The notes under the pieces are model-generated. The model saw only the letters and a list, made by a program, of their open reading frames with translations, was not told where the DNA came from and did not search any database. From Brevibacterium permense (lineage in GTDB: Bacteria > Actinomycetota > Actinomycetes > Actinomycetales > Brevibacteriaceae), in NCBI RefSeq assembly GCF_013280495.1, contig NZ_JABSSX010000001.1:62001-126000 (forward strand): a stretch of 64,000 bases of DNA, read 5' to 3'. The position numbers and the translations under genes are program-made. This document shows, piece after piece, positions 42,476 through 51,071 of this stretch. Every line of letters starts with the position of its first letter. The first letter of the stretch is position 1.

Positions 42476-43705
42476 GTGAGAGTCCTCTTCCAAGGAGCCG
42501 GAGCCATCGGCATCGCCGCTGCCGCGCTCTTCATCGATGCCCATGAGGTCGCCGTCGTCTCCCGCACGGCTGGTCCCAATGGGCGGACGGCCTTTCCGCA
42601 GCGCGTGAGCACCTTCGACCCGACGTATTCGGGCCAGGTGGGAGTCGGACACGGCAGCTGCAGGGAAAGAAGCGGGCGAGCCGGAGGCAGCAACAGGGGA
42701 GCGACAGGGGGAGAAACCGGGGGAGAAAACGGGGGAGCTGAAGGCAGTCGAGCGAGCGCGGGCAATGGTTGGGCGGTGACTCGCGTGGCTGCGACTCGAC
42801 GGGTGACGATCACAGACTGGGCTGCTGCCGCCGCTGATGGGAGCTGGGACCTCATCGTGCTCACGACTCGGCCGGATGAACTCGACGCAGAGGTGATCTC
42901 GGCGATTCGGGACATCTCGCCCGCGTTCATTGCGACGACGAGCCAGGTCGAGGGAGACCTCGATCGAGCACAAGCAGTCTTCCCCGGCACTCAAGCAGTC
43001 ATATTCGGACCCGCGTTCCTGTCCGAGCGACTGGACCCAGGCGCTCCGGCTGAGGTTGTGCGCGCTGAGGGCAACCGTGCCGGGGAGGGCGACGGAGGTG
43101 TGCGTACAGAGGGCAACCGTGCCGGGGAGGGCGACGGAGGTGTGCGTACAGAGGGCAACCGTGCCGGGGAGGCCGACGGAGGTGTGCTCACAACTGGCGG
43201 TCTCGACGGAGTGGTCGGCAGAAGGGCCGAACCCGGGCATGAAGTGACGTTCTGGGTACCTGCAGGTGCGCCCCGGTTCTTCGTCGCAGGACCGTCGACC
43301 GCGGTGCGTGCGCTTGTCAGCAGGCTGGGTCGACTCGTACTGCCGGTGCCGATGGAGGCCGTGCTTCTGCCGCCCACGGTGTTCATTCCCTTCGTCGCCG
43401 AACTCAGCATCCGCAAAGGCAGTTGGGCCGAACTGAAATCGCACCTTGATCGCCCCGCAAAGGCCGCGACCGAAGCCGTGCGGAACCGCCTCGGGGTGCC
43501 GGTTCCCGTTCTCGGCACCGCCGCGCACGTCGTGCTCGAAGCACTGGAGAGGATCGTGCCGATCGACGTGCCGAACTATGCGGGCAGGCACTTTGCCCGG
43601 CACGTGGGCCAGACCCGGGACATGCTCGCCGGCTGGGCGGAATCGGCAGATTCGGCCCACGCCCTGCGCGAGCTCATTGCCGCATTGGACGCACGTGACG
43701 ATTGA
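42476..43705 (+). CDS. Ketopantoate reductase-like NAD(P)-dependent oxidoreductase
   Basis: 409 residues from GTG with GGAAGGA seven bases upstream. Rossmann motif MRVLFQGAGAIGIAAAALFI, then DLIVLTTRPDELDAEVISAI and FIATTSQVEGD, as in ApbA/PanE-type dehydrogenases; the C-terminal helical domain (PVPMEAVLLPPTVFIPFVAE) is divergent. Substrate is therefore uncertain. Two insertions stand out: a Gly/Arg/Ser stretch at about 55-95 and three tandem copies of a 14-residue unit (VRTEGNRAGEGDGG) at about 195-236. TAATAGAGT before it may hold a -10. It is followed by a repeat-rich gap and a convergent permease. Confidence 0.72.
   Translation: MRVLFQGAGAIGIAAAALFIDAHEVAVVSRTAGPNGRTAFPQRVSTFDPTYSGQVGVGHGSCRERSGRAGGSNRGATGGETGGENGGAEGSRASAGNGWAVTRVAATRRVTITDWAAAAADGSWDLIVLTTRPDELDAEVISAIRDISPAFIATTSQVEGDLDRAQAVFPGTQAVIFGPAFLSERLDPGAPAEVVRAEGNRAGEGDGGVRTEGNRAGEGDGGVRTEGNRAGEADGGVLTTGGLDGVVGRRAEPGHEVTFWVPAGAPRFFVAGPSTAVRALVSRLGRLVLPVPMEAVLLPPTVFIPFVAELSIRKGSWAELKSHLDRPAKAATEAVRNRLGVPVPVLGTAAHVVLEALERIVPIDVPNYAGRHFARHVGQTRDMLAGWAESADSAHALRELIAALDARDD
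43057..43182 (+). repeat. 42-bp tandem repeat, three copies, in frame
   Basis: Units at 43057, 43099 and 43141; the second and third differ at one base. Each encodes 14 residues. Near-identity between copies points to recent expansion, in a dehydrogenase otherwise under normal constraint. Confidence 0.95.
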
Positions 43706-43766
43706 GGCTCGACGGTTTCAGGTGTCCGCATTGTACGAAGGCTGCGGCCGAACACCGGCCGCGAGG

Positions 43767-43847
43767 GATCGCCGCGATCCGGCCGCGATCCTGCCGCGGG
43801 GGACTACCTCGATCCGGCCGCGGGCGATCGCCGCGATCCGGCCGCGA
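43767..43847. repeat. 22-bp direct repeats in intergenic gap
   Basis: GATCGCCGCGATCCGGCCGCGA is present at 43767-43788 and 43826-43847 (22 bases, 59 bp apart), each partly palindromic, in the 202-bp gap between convergent genes. Likely folds as a hairpin cluster and may end transcription from both sides. Confidence 0.75.
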
Positions 43848-43907
43848 GGACTGCCGCGGTCCGGGCACGGAAGCCGACAGCCGCCTCGGTGGCGGTGAGC
43901 GCCGGAC

Positions 43908-45320
43908 TCAGACCTTCGCGTTGGGATGGCGCTTCGTGACGACGAGACCGACGAGGTAGAGCGCGACGACGAAGATGAGCGTGCCGACGATCTGGAAGCG
44001 CACGGATTCGACGGTGAGGCCGAGCCCGATGATCACGGCGATGCCGGCCAGAGTGACATACGACAGCCACGGGTAGCCCCACATGCGCAGCGGCAGGGAC
44101 TGACCGGCCGCCTCGGCGCGACGACGCAGAACGATCTGCGATACGAGGGTCGCGACCCAGGTGACGATGAGCGTGGAGCCGACGATATTGAGCAGGACCC
44201 CGAGGACTTCGGCGGCCCAGAAATAGTTGAGTGCGACGGCGACGAAGCCGAACGCCGAGGTGGCCAGCACCGCCGCCACTGGCACACCGCGGCGATTGGT
44301 GCGGCCGAGCCCGCGCGGCAGCATCGACCGCTGCGACATCGAGAACGACATCCGGGACGCTCCGTAGATGTTCGCGTTCATCGACGACAGCAGCGCGATG
44401 ACGATGACCGCGGCCAGCAGCGAGGCGATGAACGGCAGTCCGGCGGTCTCGAGAACGGCCACGAACGGGGATTCGGCCAGGCGGTCGTCCGTCCACGGCA
44501 GGACGAGGACGATGATCGTCACGGACCCGATGTAGAGGAACAGGATGCGCCACACGATCGTCTTGATCGCCTGGGAGACGCTGCGTTCGGGGTTCGCGGT
44601 CTCGGCCGCGGCGACCGCCACGATCTCGATGCCGCCGAAGGCGAACGCGACGACGAGCAGTCCGGCGGCGATGCCGGAGATGCCGGTGGGCATGAACCCG
44701 TCGGCGAAGATCTGAGCGGGCGGTTCGGCCGGGGTCCATCCGAACAGGTATGCGGCACCGAGGACGACGAAGAGGACGACGAAGGCGACCTTGATGAGCG
44801 AGAACCAGAACTCGAACTCACCGAAGCTGCCCGAAGTGGTGAGGTTGATGGCAGTGAAGACGAGCATGATCGCCAAGGCGATGACCCACTGTGGGACGGC
44901 CGGAATATAGGAGGCGGCGATCTGCGCGGCGGCGGTGGCCTCGGCGGCGACGACGAGGCACAGCTGAACCCACCACAGAGCACCGACGGCGAAGGCCGCG
45001 GCCGGGCCCATGGCCTTGCCCGCATAGTGCGAGAACGCGCCCGGATTCGGGTCGGCGGCGACGAGTTCGCCCAACGCCCGCATGACGAAGATGACGATGA
45101 GACCCGCGACGACGTAGGAGATGAGCACGGCGGGACCAGCCGCCTGCACCCCGGCACCGGAGCCGACGAAGAGACCGGCGCCGATCGCCGAGCCGAGGCT
45201 CATCATCACCAGGTGGCGAGGTTTCATCCCCACCTTGAGGCCGTTGGACGAGGTATCAGAAGAGCCGGAGGCCGAGGCGGACGCTGACTCGGCGGGCTGC
45301 GAAGACTGTGATTCAGGCAC
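43908..45320 (-). CDS. Amino-acid permease, APC superfamily (AAT type)
   Basis: 470 residues from GTG 45320; AGTCTA on the plus strand (45327-45332), TAGACT on the coding strand, lies six bases upstream, so the mRNA is leaderless. Twelve helices. AAT-family signatures: LKVGMKPRHLVMMSLGSAIG, GAGLFVGSGAGVQAAGPAVL, ELVAADPNPGAFSHYAGKAM, and AFAFGGIEIVAVAAAETANP. The proline/GABA/aromatic-type transporters of this group are proton symporters; the particular substrate is not readable. The first 25 residues are a Ser/Ala tail. Confidence 0.92.
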   Translation of the reverse strand: MPESQSSQPAESASASASGSSDTSSNGLKVGMKPRHLVMMSLGSAIGAGLFVGSGAGVQAAGPAVLISYVVAGLIVIFVMRALGELVAADPNPGAFSHYAGKAMGPAAAFAVGALWWVQLCLVVAAEATAAAQIAASYIPAVPQWVIALAIMLVFTAINLTTSGSFGEFEFWFSLIKVAFVVLFVVLGAAYLFGWTPAEPPAQIFADGFMPTGISGIAAGLLVVAFAFGGIEIVAVAAAETANPERSVSQAIKTIVWRILFLYIGSVTIIVLVLPWTDDRLAESPFVAVLETAGLPFIASLLAAVIVIALLSSMNANIYGASRMSFSMSQRSMLPRGLGRTNRRGVPVAAVLATSAFGFVAVALNYFWAAEVLGVLLNIVGSTLIVTWVATLVSQIVLRRRAEAAGQSLPLRMWGYPWLSYVTLAGIAVIIGLGLTVESVRFQIVGTLIFVVALYLVGLVVTKRHPNAKV

Positions 45321-45326
45321 CCGACG

Positions 45327-45332
45327 AGTCTA
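45327..45332 (-). promoter_or_regulatory. -10 element TAGACT of leaderless permease
   Basis: TAGACT on the minus strand, six bases, then GTG 45320. Confidence 0.65.
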
Positions 45333-45350
45333 TCCGTCAGGGTCGGAAAG

Positions 45351-45397
45351 CGCAGACGCGGGTCGCGGACCACTGTGGGTCGCGACCCGCGTCTGCG
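45351..45397 (-). terminator. Terminator of the formaldehyde-detoxification operon
   Basis: Perfect 17-bp stem (45351-45367, 45381-45397) with 13-base loop, after the metallo-hydrolase gene on the minus strand and just before the promoter of the permease. Confidence 0.8.
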
Positions 45398-45513
45398 AGT
45401 TGCACTGGTCGGTCAGAGACTGACCGTAGGCCGGTCGGCGATGCGATCTGCGTCGTCGCCGGCGAGCGGTCAGAGCCGGATCAGCTGCCGATCGGCCGTT
45501 GGCCTGCAGCGGC

Positions 45514-46185
45514 TCAGTGGCCGCGCTTGATCCAATCCTCAAGGGCCGGGCTCTCGGCGCCGATCGACGTCGAGTCACCGTGCCCGGTGAGCACGACGGT
45601 CGCCTCGGGCAGCCGGAAGAGCACGTCCCGGATCGATTCGATGATCGTATCGAAGCTCGAATGCGAACGCCCCGTGGCCCCGGGGCCGCCCTTGAACAGA
45701 GTGTCTCCGGAGAACAGCACGGGCCCAACGGCCCGACCGGCACCGGCCGATACCGGAGCCGGCAGACCGGTCTCGACGAAGAAGCACGTCGAACCGGGGG
45801 AGTGGCCGGGAGTGTGCAGGGCCTTGAGCCTGACTCCGCCGACGGTCCAGGTGTCGCCGTGGGCGATCTGTCCGTCGGGACGGTAGTTCTCATAGGTCAT
45901 ATCCCACAGCACATAGTCATCGGGATTGAGGTACACGGTCGGATTGCCCACCCGCTGTGCGAAGTCGCGGACGACTCCGACATGATCGTCGTGACCGTGC
46001 GTGAGCAGGATGGCCTTGACGTCTCTGGACCCGACCGCCTCGGCGATCGCATCGACATCATGGGCCGGGTCGATGACGATGACCTCGGAATCATCGCCGA
46101 TGATCCACACGTTGTTGTCGACGTCGTGCGTCTGCCCGTCTAGGGAGAACGTGCCTGACGTGACGAGATGCTCAATAGCTGTCAT
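45514..46185 (-). CDS. Metallo-beta-lactamase fold hydrolase paired with MscR
   Basis: 223 residues. Metal site motif LLTHGHDDHVGVV, distal His in HTPGHSPGSTCFFVE, Asp in LFSGDTLFKGGPGA and HGDSTSIG. Such hydrolases of the glyoxalase II type are found next to mycothiol-dependent formaldehyde dehydrogenase in mycobacteria, where hydrolysis of the S-formyl-mycothiol product is the probable role. The start overlaps the dehydrogenase stop by one base (TAATG), so the two steps are coupled. Cytoplasmic; no signal peptide. Confidence 0.9.
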   Translation of the reverse strand: MTAIEHLVTSGTFSLDGQTHDVDNNVWIIGDDSEVIVIDPAHDVDAIAEAVGSRDVKAILLTHGHDDHVGVVRDFAQRVGNPTVYLNPDDYVLWDMTYENYRPDGQIAHGDTWTVGGVRLKALHTPGHSPGSTCFFVETGLPAPVSAGAGRAVGPVLFSGDTLFKGGPGATGRSHSSFDTIIESIRDVLFRLPEATVVLTGHGDSTSIGAESPALEDWIKRGH

Positions 46186-47276
46186 TACAGTTCCACCACC
46201 GATCGCAGGACTTGGCCCTTGGCCATCTTCTCAAAAGCTGATTCGACATCGCCGATGCCGATACGTTCGGACACGAACTTCTCGAGCGGGAAGCGCCCCT
46301 GCTGATAGAGGTCGACGAGCATCGGGAAGTCCCGGTCGGGCAGGCAGTCGCCGTACCAGGAGGACTTGAGCTTGCCGCCGCGGCCGAACACGTCGAGCAG
46401 CGGAACCGTGAGCTCCATCTCCGGAGTCGGCACGCCGACGAGCACGACGGTGCCGGCGAGGTCGCGGCCGTAGAAGGCCTGCCGCCAGGTGGCGGGGACT
46501 CCGACGGCGTCGATGACGACATCGGCGCCGAAGCCTCCGGTGCGCTCCTGGATCGCGGCGACGACCTCGTCCTCGCTCATGCCCTTTGTCGAGACGGTGT
46601 GCGTGGCACCGAAGTCGCTGGCCCAGGACAGCTTCTTCTCATCGATGTCAAGGGCGATGATCGTGTTCGCCCCGGCCAGAGCGGAACCGGCGATCGCCGC
46701 GCAGCCGACACCGCCGGCGCCGATCACGGCAACGGACTTGCCGCGGGTGACCTCACCGGTGTTGATGGCGGCGCCGATTCCGGCCATCATTCCGCAGCCG
46801 AGCAGTCCCACGACGGCCGGGTCCGCCTCGGGCACCTTCGTGCACTGGCCTGCGGCGACGAGCGTCTTCTCGGCGAAGGATCCGATGCCCAGAGCGGCTT
46901 CGAGTTCGGTGCCGTTGGGCAGGGTCATCTTCTGTGAGGCATTGTGGGTGTCGAAGCAGTACCAGGGTTCGCCGCGCTTGCAGGCACGGCAGTCGCCGCA
47001 GATGGCGCGCCAGTTGAGGATGACGAAATCTCCGACCGCGACCTCGGTGACTCCTTCGCCGACTTCGGAGACGACTCCGGCGGATTCGTGGCCGAGCAGG
47101 AACGGGTAGTCGTCGCTGATGCCGCCCTCGCGGTAGTGGAAGTCCGTGTGGCAGACGCCGCACGACTTCACATCGACGACGACTTCGCCTGGTCCCGGGT
47201 CCGGGATGACGATGTCGGTGAGTTCGACCGGGGTTCCCTTGCTGCGGGAGATGACGCCCTTGACGGTCTGTGGCAT
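46185..47276 (-). CDS. mscR: S-(hydroxymethyl)mycothiol dehydrogenase
   Basis: 363 residues from ATG 47276 behind AGGAGA. Class III zinc alcohol dehydrogenase: catalytic zinc in [16 protein letters not shown] and GHESAGVV, structural zinc in [18 protein letters not shown] site [20 protein letters not shown]. Closest to the actinobacterial NAD/mycothiol-dependent formaldehyde dehydrogenase (also nitrosomycothiol reductase), including the [13 protein letters not shown] segment typical of that group. It oxidises formaldehyde bound to mycothiol, using the thiol whose synthesis begins with mshA in this window. Its partner hydrolase follows. Confidence 0.93.
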   Translation of the reverse strand: MPQTVKGVISRSKGTPVELTDIVIPDPGPGEVVVDVKSCGVCHTDFHYREGGISDDYPFLLGHESAGVVSEVGEGVTEVAVGDFVILNWRAICGDCRACKRGEPWYCFDTHNASQKMTLPNGTELEAALGIGSFAEKTLVAAGQCTKVPEADPAVVGLLGCGMMAGIGAAINTGEVTRGKSVAVIGAGGVGCAAIAGSALAGANTIIALDIDEKKLSWASDFGATHTVSTKGMSEDEVVAAIQERTGGFGADVVIDAVGVPATWRQAFYGRDLAGTVVLVGVPTPEMELTVPLLDVFGRGGKLKSSWYGDCLPDRDFPMLVDLYQQGRFPLEKFVSERIGIGDVESAFEKMAKGQVLRSVVEL

Positions 47277-47434
47277 TGCGTCTCCTAAATGTCTTCGGTG
47301 GTGGGTGTCCGCGGAGGGGAACACCCGAAGTGGACTGAGTGCACCCCTGGACGGTGCGCTCACACCCCCACCCTAACCAGGCCGGACGTCCGCGACCAGT
47401 GGACGGTTCCGGAGTGAGACGATGCGGTCGACGC

Positions 47435-47517
47435 GGACAGGGTGGGGTGGGACGGTGCAATGGCCGCGGACAGGGTGGGGTGGGACGGTGCAATGGCCGC
47501 GGACAGGGTGGGGTGGA
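47435..47517. repeat. 33-bp tandem repeat, two and a half copies
   Basis: 47435-47467 and 47468-47500 are identical; a third copy starts at 47501 and diverges after about 15 bases. Non-coding gap (47277-47651) between mscR upstream region and metS, which otherwise holds a terminator and two CGCCGAGGCGG-like motifs. Confidence 0.85.
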
Positions 47518-47524
47518 ACGACGA

Positions 47525-47559
47525 AGGCGGCCCGATGCTTGGGACGCATCGGGCCGCCT
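47525..47559 (-). terminator. Terminator of metPS
   Basis: Perfect 14-bp stem (47525-47538, 47546-47559) with 7-base loop, about 90 bp after the metS stop on the minus strand. Confidence 0.75.
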
Positions 47560-47651
47560 CGGTGAGGGGGAGCCGATCCACGTCGCCGAGGCGGCGCTGC
47601 GGATCCGACTCAGCCGGACGTGATCACGGGGTGGGGCTCACCCCGAACAGA

Positions 47652-47765
47652 TCATTCGGCCGCTTCCTCATCGGGGTGCTTGCGCAGGTGGAGCAGCGAT
47701 GCGGTCAGACCGCCCCAGACCGTGACCATGGCGATGACCATCATGATGATTGCTGAAGTGCCCAT
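47652..47765 (-). CDS. metS: Small subunit of methionine/alanine importer (MetS-like)
   Basis: A 37-residue protein found by reading the strand directly: one transmembrane helix (SAIIMMVIAMVTVWGGLTAS) followed by LLHLRKHPDEEAAE. This is the composition and length of MetS, which in Corynebacterium glutamicum works with the sodium-coupled transporter MetP. GGGAG precedes the ATG, and only one base separates it from the metP stop. Together they form a two-gene unit. The small subunit is needed for transport by this family in C. glutamicum; here the function is inferred from synteny and composition. Confidence 0.85.
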   Translation of the reverse strand: MGTSAIIMMVIAMVTVWGGLTASLLHLRKHPDEEAAE

Positions 47766-47766
47766 C

Positions 47767-49314
47767 TCAGGCTCCCTTCTTCTCGTGTTCGACGGAGTCG
47801 GCGATTGCGGCTTCTGCCTCGTCGAGCGTCTTCTTCGGCCATTTGATGAGCGTGAAGACGATTGCCAACACGATGAGCAGGCCGATCATGCCCCAGCCGA
47901 AGACGCCGATGATGCTCGTCGGGTACTCCTCATAGCCCTCGGTGGAGAAGGTGATGATCTGCGTGATGAGCATGTAGGCCAGCAGCAGTGTGGTGACTCC
48001 GCCGAGGATGATCATCCAGAACCAGCCCACCTTGAAGCTCGAAACCGCGTTGAGGTGATCACGCAGCACGGGCAGCTTGCGGGCGAACCAGGCGATGGCG
48101 ATGAGCCCGACGACGGCGGCACCGACGATGCCGATGTTGTTGGCCCAGGCATCCATCGTGTCGAGCACGTAGAGGCCGGTGATCGTGGTCAGCAGGAGGA
48201 TCGAGATGACCGCCATGACCCCGCCGACGAGCAATGTCGAGGTCTTGTTGCTGAGGCGGAACTTCTCGCGCATCGCCTGGATGGGCACCTGCACGATCGA
48301 GATGAGCGAGGTGAGTCCGGCGAAGACGAGGCAGGCGAAGAACACGAAGCCGAAGATACCGCCGCCGGGCATTTCGGAGATGAGCGTCGGGAAGGCCATG
48401 AAGGCCAGACCGATGCCGCTGTCGGCGACTTCGGAGACCTCGGTGCCCTGGGCGGCTGCCATGAAGCCGAGTGCGGCGAAGACGCCGATGCCGGCGAGGA
48501 TCTCGAATGCGGAGTTCGAGAAGCCGACGACGAGGCCCGAACCGGTGAGGTTCGTCTTCTTCTTCAGGTACGAGGCGTAGGTGATCATGATGCCGAAGGC
48601 GATCGACAGGGAGAAGAAGATCTGACCGTAGGCCGCGATCCACACGCCTGGATCGGTCAGCGCTGCGAAATCCGGGGTGAACAGAGCGTCGAGGCCCTCG
48701 GCCGCACCGGGCAGGAACAGCGCCCTGACGACGAGTGCGAGGAAGAGGATGACGAGCAGCGGGATGAAGATCTTCGAGAAGCGGGCGATGCCGTTCTGCA
48801 CACCGGCCAGCAGGATTCCGAGGGTGACGATCCAGACGAGGATGACCGGGATGAGCACCCCGGGGACGAACTCGAACGAGACGCCCGGGTCGCCGGCCTT
48901 GAGGAAGGAGCCGGTGAAGAATCCGGCGGCATCGTCTCCCCACGCCTGATTGAGTGAGAAGAACATGTAGCAGCCGGCCCACGCGATGATCGCTGCGTAG
49001 TAGATGCCGATGACGAAGGCGATGCCGGTCTGGAACCAGCCGATCGGCTCGGTCACCTTCGAGGCCATGCGGAATGCCAAGGGAGCAGAACCGCGCGAGC
49101 GGTGTCCCATCGCATAGTCGAAGAACAGCAGCGGGATGCCGGCTGTCAGGAGTGCGACGAGGTAGGGGATGAGGAAGGCGCCGCCGCCGTTGTCGTAGGT
49201 GATGTACGGGAAGCGCCAGATGTTGCCGAGGCCGACCGCCGAGCCGATGGCAGCGAAGATGAACGCGCCGCGGGTGGCGAAGACCTCCCTCTGGGGTGTG
49301 GCTTTTGTCGACAT
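47767..49314 (-). CDS. metP: Sodium-dependent amino-acid transporter, NSS family (MetP-like)
   Basis: 515 residues with about 11-12 helices. NSS signatures: FATRGAFIFAAIGSAVGLGN, IWRFPYITYDNGGGAFLIPY in helix 1, QIFFSLSIAFGIMITYASYL in helix 6, SGLVVGFSNSAFEILAGIGV in helix 7. These build the sodium and amino-acid sites of LeuT-type transporters. Presence of a MetS-like gene immediately after points to methionine/alanine uptake. Start ATG behind AAAGGA. The 245-bp gap upstream, shared with cysS, shows the cysS -10 box but no obvious metP promoter. Confidence 0.92.
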   Translation of the reverse strand: MSTKATPQREVFATRGAFIFAAIGSAVGLGNIWRFPYITYDNGGGAFLIPYLVALLTAGIPLLFFDYAMGHRSRGSAPLAFRMASKVTEPIGWFQTGIAFVIGIYYAAIIAWAGCYMFFSLNQAWGDDAAGFFTGSFLKAGDPGVSFEFVPGVLIPVILVWIVTLGILLAGVQNGIARFSKIFIPLLVILFLALVVRALFLPGAAEGLDALFTPDFAALTDPGVWIAAYGQIFFSLSIAFGIMITYASYLKKKTNLTGSGLVVGFSNSAFEILAGIGVFAALGFMAAAQGTEVSEVADSGIGLAFMAFPTLISEMPGGGIFGFVFFACLVFAGLTSLISIVQVPIQAMREKFRLSNKTSTLLVGGVMAVISILLLTTITGLYVLDTMDAWANNIGIVGAAVVGLIAIAWFARKLPVLRDHLNAVSSFKVGWFWMIILGGVTTLLLAYMLITQIITFSTEGYEEYPTSIIGVFGWGMIGLLIVLAIVFTLIKWPKKTLDEAEAAIADSVEHEKKGA

Positions 49315-49547
49315 GGTGTCCTTTCTTGTCCGGCCTGCCTGCTGTGAGGCCGAGTGCCGGAGCCTATCTCATCTGTGAGACGGTCCGGCGGAATTGAAGT
49401 CGGCGGTGAGAGCATGGTTCTCATCTGCGTCTTCATTGCATGGCCCCACTTTACTGTGAAAATTCTGTGCAATGTGCCACGCGTCACGTGATGCGCATAA
49501 CAGTCCCGTATCGAATCCTGAGAAACTGGGATGCCCGTGCGGCCCGG

Positions 49548-49553
49548 TAGACT
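49548..49553 (+). promoter_or_regulatory. -10 element TAGACT of leaderless cysS
   Basis: TAGACT, six bases, GTG 49560. Confidence 0.7.
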
Positions 49554-49559
49554 TGGGGC

Positions 49560-51011
49560 GTGACTATCTCGCTCTATAACACCGCCAGCCGCACGACCGA
49601 AGAACTGCGCCCCGTCAACGACGGTCAGGTCGGTATCTACGTCTGTGGCGCCACGGTGCAGGGCGAGCCGCACATCGGCCACCTGCGGTCGGCCTCGGTG
49701 TTCGACACCCTGCGCCGCTGGCTGCTCTACAGCGGCTACCGGGTGACCATGATCCGCAACGTCACGGACATCGACGACAAGATCCTGTCGAAGTCCGTCG
49801 AAGAGGGGCGGGAGTGGTTCGCTCACGCGTACAAGTACGAACGCGCCTTCACTGCAGCCTACGACGCGCTCGATGTTCTGCCGCCGAGCAGCGAACCGCG
49901 CGCAACCGGGCACATCACGGAGATGATCGAACTCATCTCCCGCCTCATCGAGGCCGGTCATGCCTACCCCGCGCTCGACGGCAGCGCCGATGTCTACTTC
50001 GACGCCGCCTCGTGGAGCGACTACGGGGCACTGACGAACCAGAGGCTCGACGACATGGAACTGTCCGAGGGCGCTGAGCTGCGCGGGAAGAAGGACGCCC
50101 GGGACTTCGCGCTGTGGAAGGCGCACAAGGACTCCGAGCCGATCACCGCCTCGTGGCCCTCACCGTGGGGTCGGGGCCGACCGGGCTGGCACATCGAGTG
50201 CTCGGCCATGTCGACGAAGTACCTGGGGTCGAACTTCGACATCCACGGCGGCGGACTCGACCTGCGCTTCCCGCACCATGAGAACGAGCTGGCGCAGTCT
50301 CGTGCCGCCGGGGACCAGTTCGCGAACATCTGGATGCATTCCGGCCTGCTCAACGTGGGCGGGGACAAGATGTCGAAGTCCCTCGGCAACTCGGTCTTCG
50401 CCTCCGACCTCTTCGACACGTTCAGCCCGCTGGCCGTGCGCTACTTCCTCACCGGTGCCAGCTACCGGTCGATCCTCGACTTCTCGAGCGAGGCGATGGA
50501 ACGCTCCGCGGCCTCGCTCGAGCGGCTGCAGAACTTCCTCCAGCGCGCCCGCCAGGCGCTCGGCGCGGACGCGCCGGCGCTGCCGGACGTCAGCGACGCC
50601 TACGCTTCACGCAGCGTCGACGTGCCCTCCGAATTCGCCGCCGCTCTCGACGACGACCTCGGTGTGCCTCGTGCCTTGTCCGTGGTCTTCGCCTCTGTGA
50701 GCGAAGGGGCGAAGCTCCTCGACTCCGGCAGCGACCGGGCGCGCCTGGCGCGGATCGTCGCCGAGGTGGAGCTCATGCTCGACATCCTCGGTGTCAATCC
50801 CAGCGCTGCGGTCTGGGTCGGTTCGGCGGCCGATGCCAAGGCGGAGTCGGCGCTCGACTCCCTCGTGGCCGTCATGGCCGAACGACGGGCAGAGGCGAAG
50901 GCGGAGAAGGACTTCGCCACCGCGGATGCCCTGCGGGACGAACTGGCCGCGGCCGGCGTCGTCATCGAGGACACGGCCGACGGATACCGCTACCACCTCG
51001 GCGAGGGCTGA
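49560..51011 (+). CDS. cysS: Cysteinyl-tRNA synthetase
   Basis: 483 residues, leaderless GTG. Class I synthetase: zinc cysteine in VGIYVCGATVQGEPHIGHLR which also contains the HIGH motif, second zinc region GWHIECSAMS and HHENELAQS, and KMSKS in GGDKMSKSLGNS; DALR-type helical C-terminus (residues 330-480). MshC, the cysteine ligase of mycothiol synthesis, shares the fold, but length, the C-terminal domain and the following rlmB gene support CysS. It charges tRNA-Cys. Confidence 0.93.
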   Translation: MTISLYNTASRTTEELRPVNDGQVGIYVCGATVQGEPHIGHLRSASVFDTLRRWLLYSGYRVTMIRNVTDIDDKILSKSVEEGREWFAHAYKYERAFTAAYDALDVLPPSSEPRATGHITEMIELISRLIEAGHAYPALDGSADVYFDAASWSDYGALTNQRLDDMELSEGAELRGKKDARDFALWKAHKDSEPITASWPSPWGRGRPGWHIECSAMSTKYLGSNFDIHGGGLDLRFPHHENELAQSRAAGDQFANIWMHSGLLNVGGDKMSKSLGNSVFASDLFDTFSPLAVRYFLTGASYRSILDFSSEAMERSAASLERLQNFLQRARQALGADAPALPDVSDAYASRSVDVPSEFAAALDDDLGVPRALSVVFASVSEGAKLLDSGSDRARLARIVAEVELMLDILGVNPSAAVWVGSAADAKAESALDSLVAVMAERRAEAKAEKDFATADALRDELAAAGVVIEDTADGYRYHLGEG

Positions 51012-51071
51012 GGGCGACGATTTTCGGCCACGGGCACGAGCTCGCGGCCCCAACGTATTTGAAGGAATCAG

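Noticed and set aside
47339..47623. Small plus-strand coding frame over the 33-bp repeats
   Set aside because: No ribosome site, repeat-derived Gly/Arg composition, no family resemblance.
43926..48957. Large plus-strand frames opposite the permease (43926-45287) and metP (47620-48957)
   Set aside because: Both are Asp/Glu/His/Arg-rich mirror frames of transmembrane genes.
49560..51011. MshC (mycothiol cysteine ligase)
   Set aside because: Shares the HIGH/KMSKS fold, but the full helical C-terminal domain and rlmB neighbour fit CysS.
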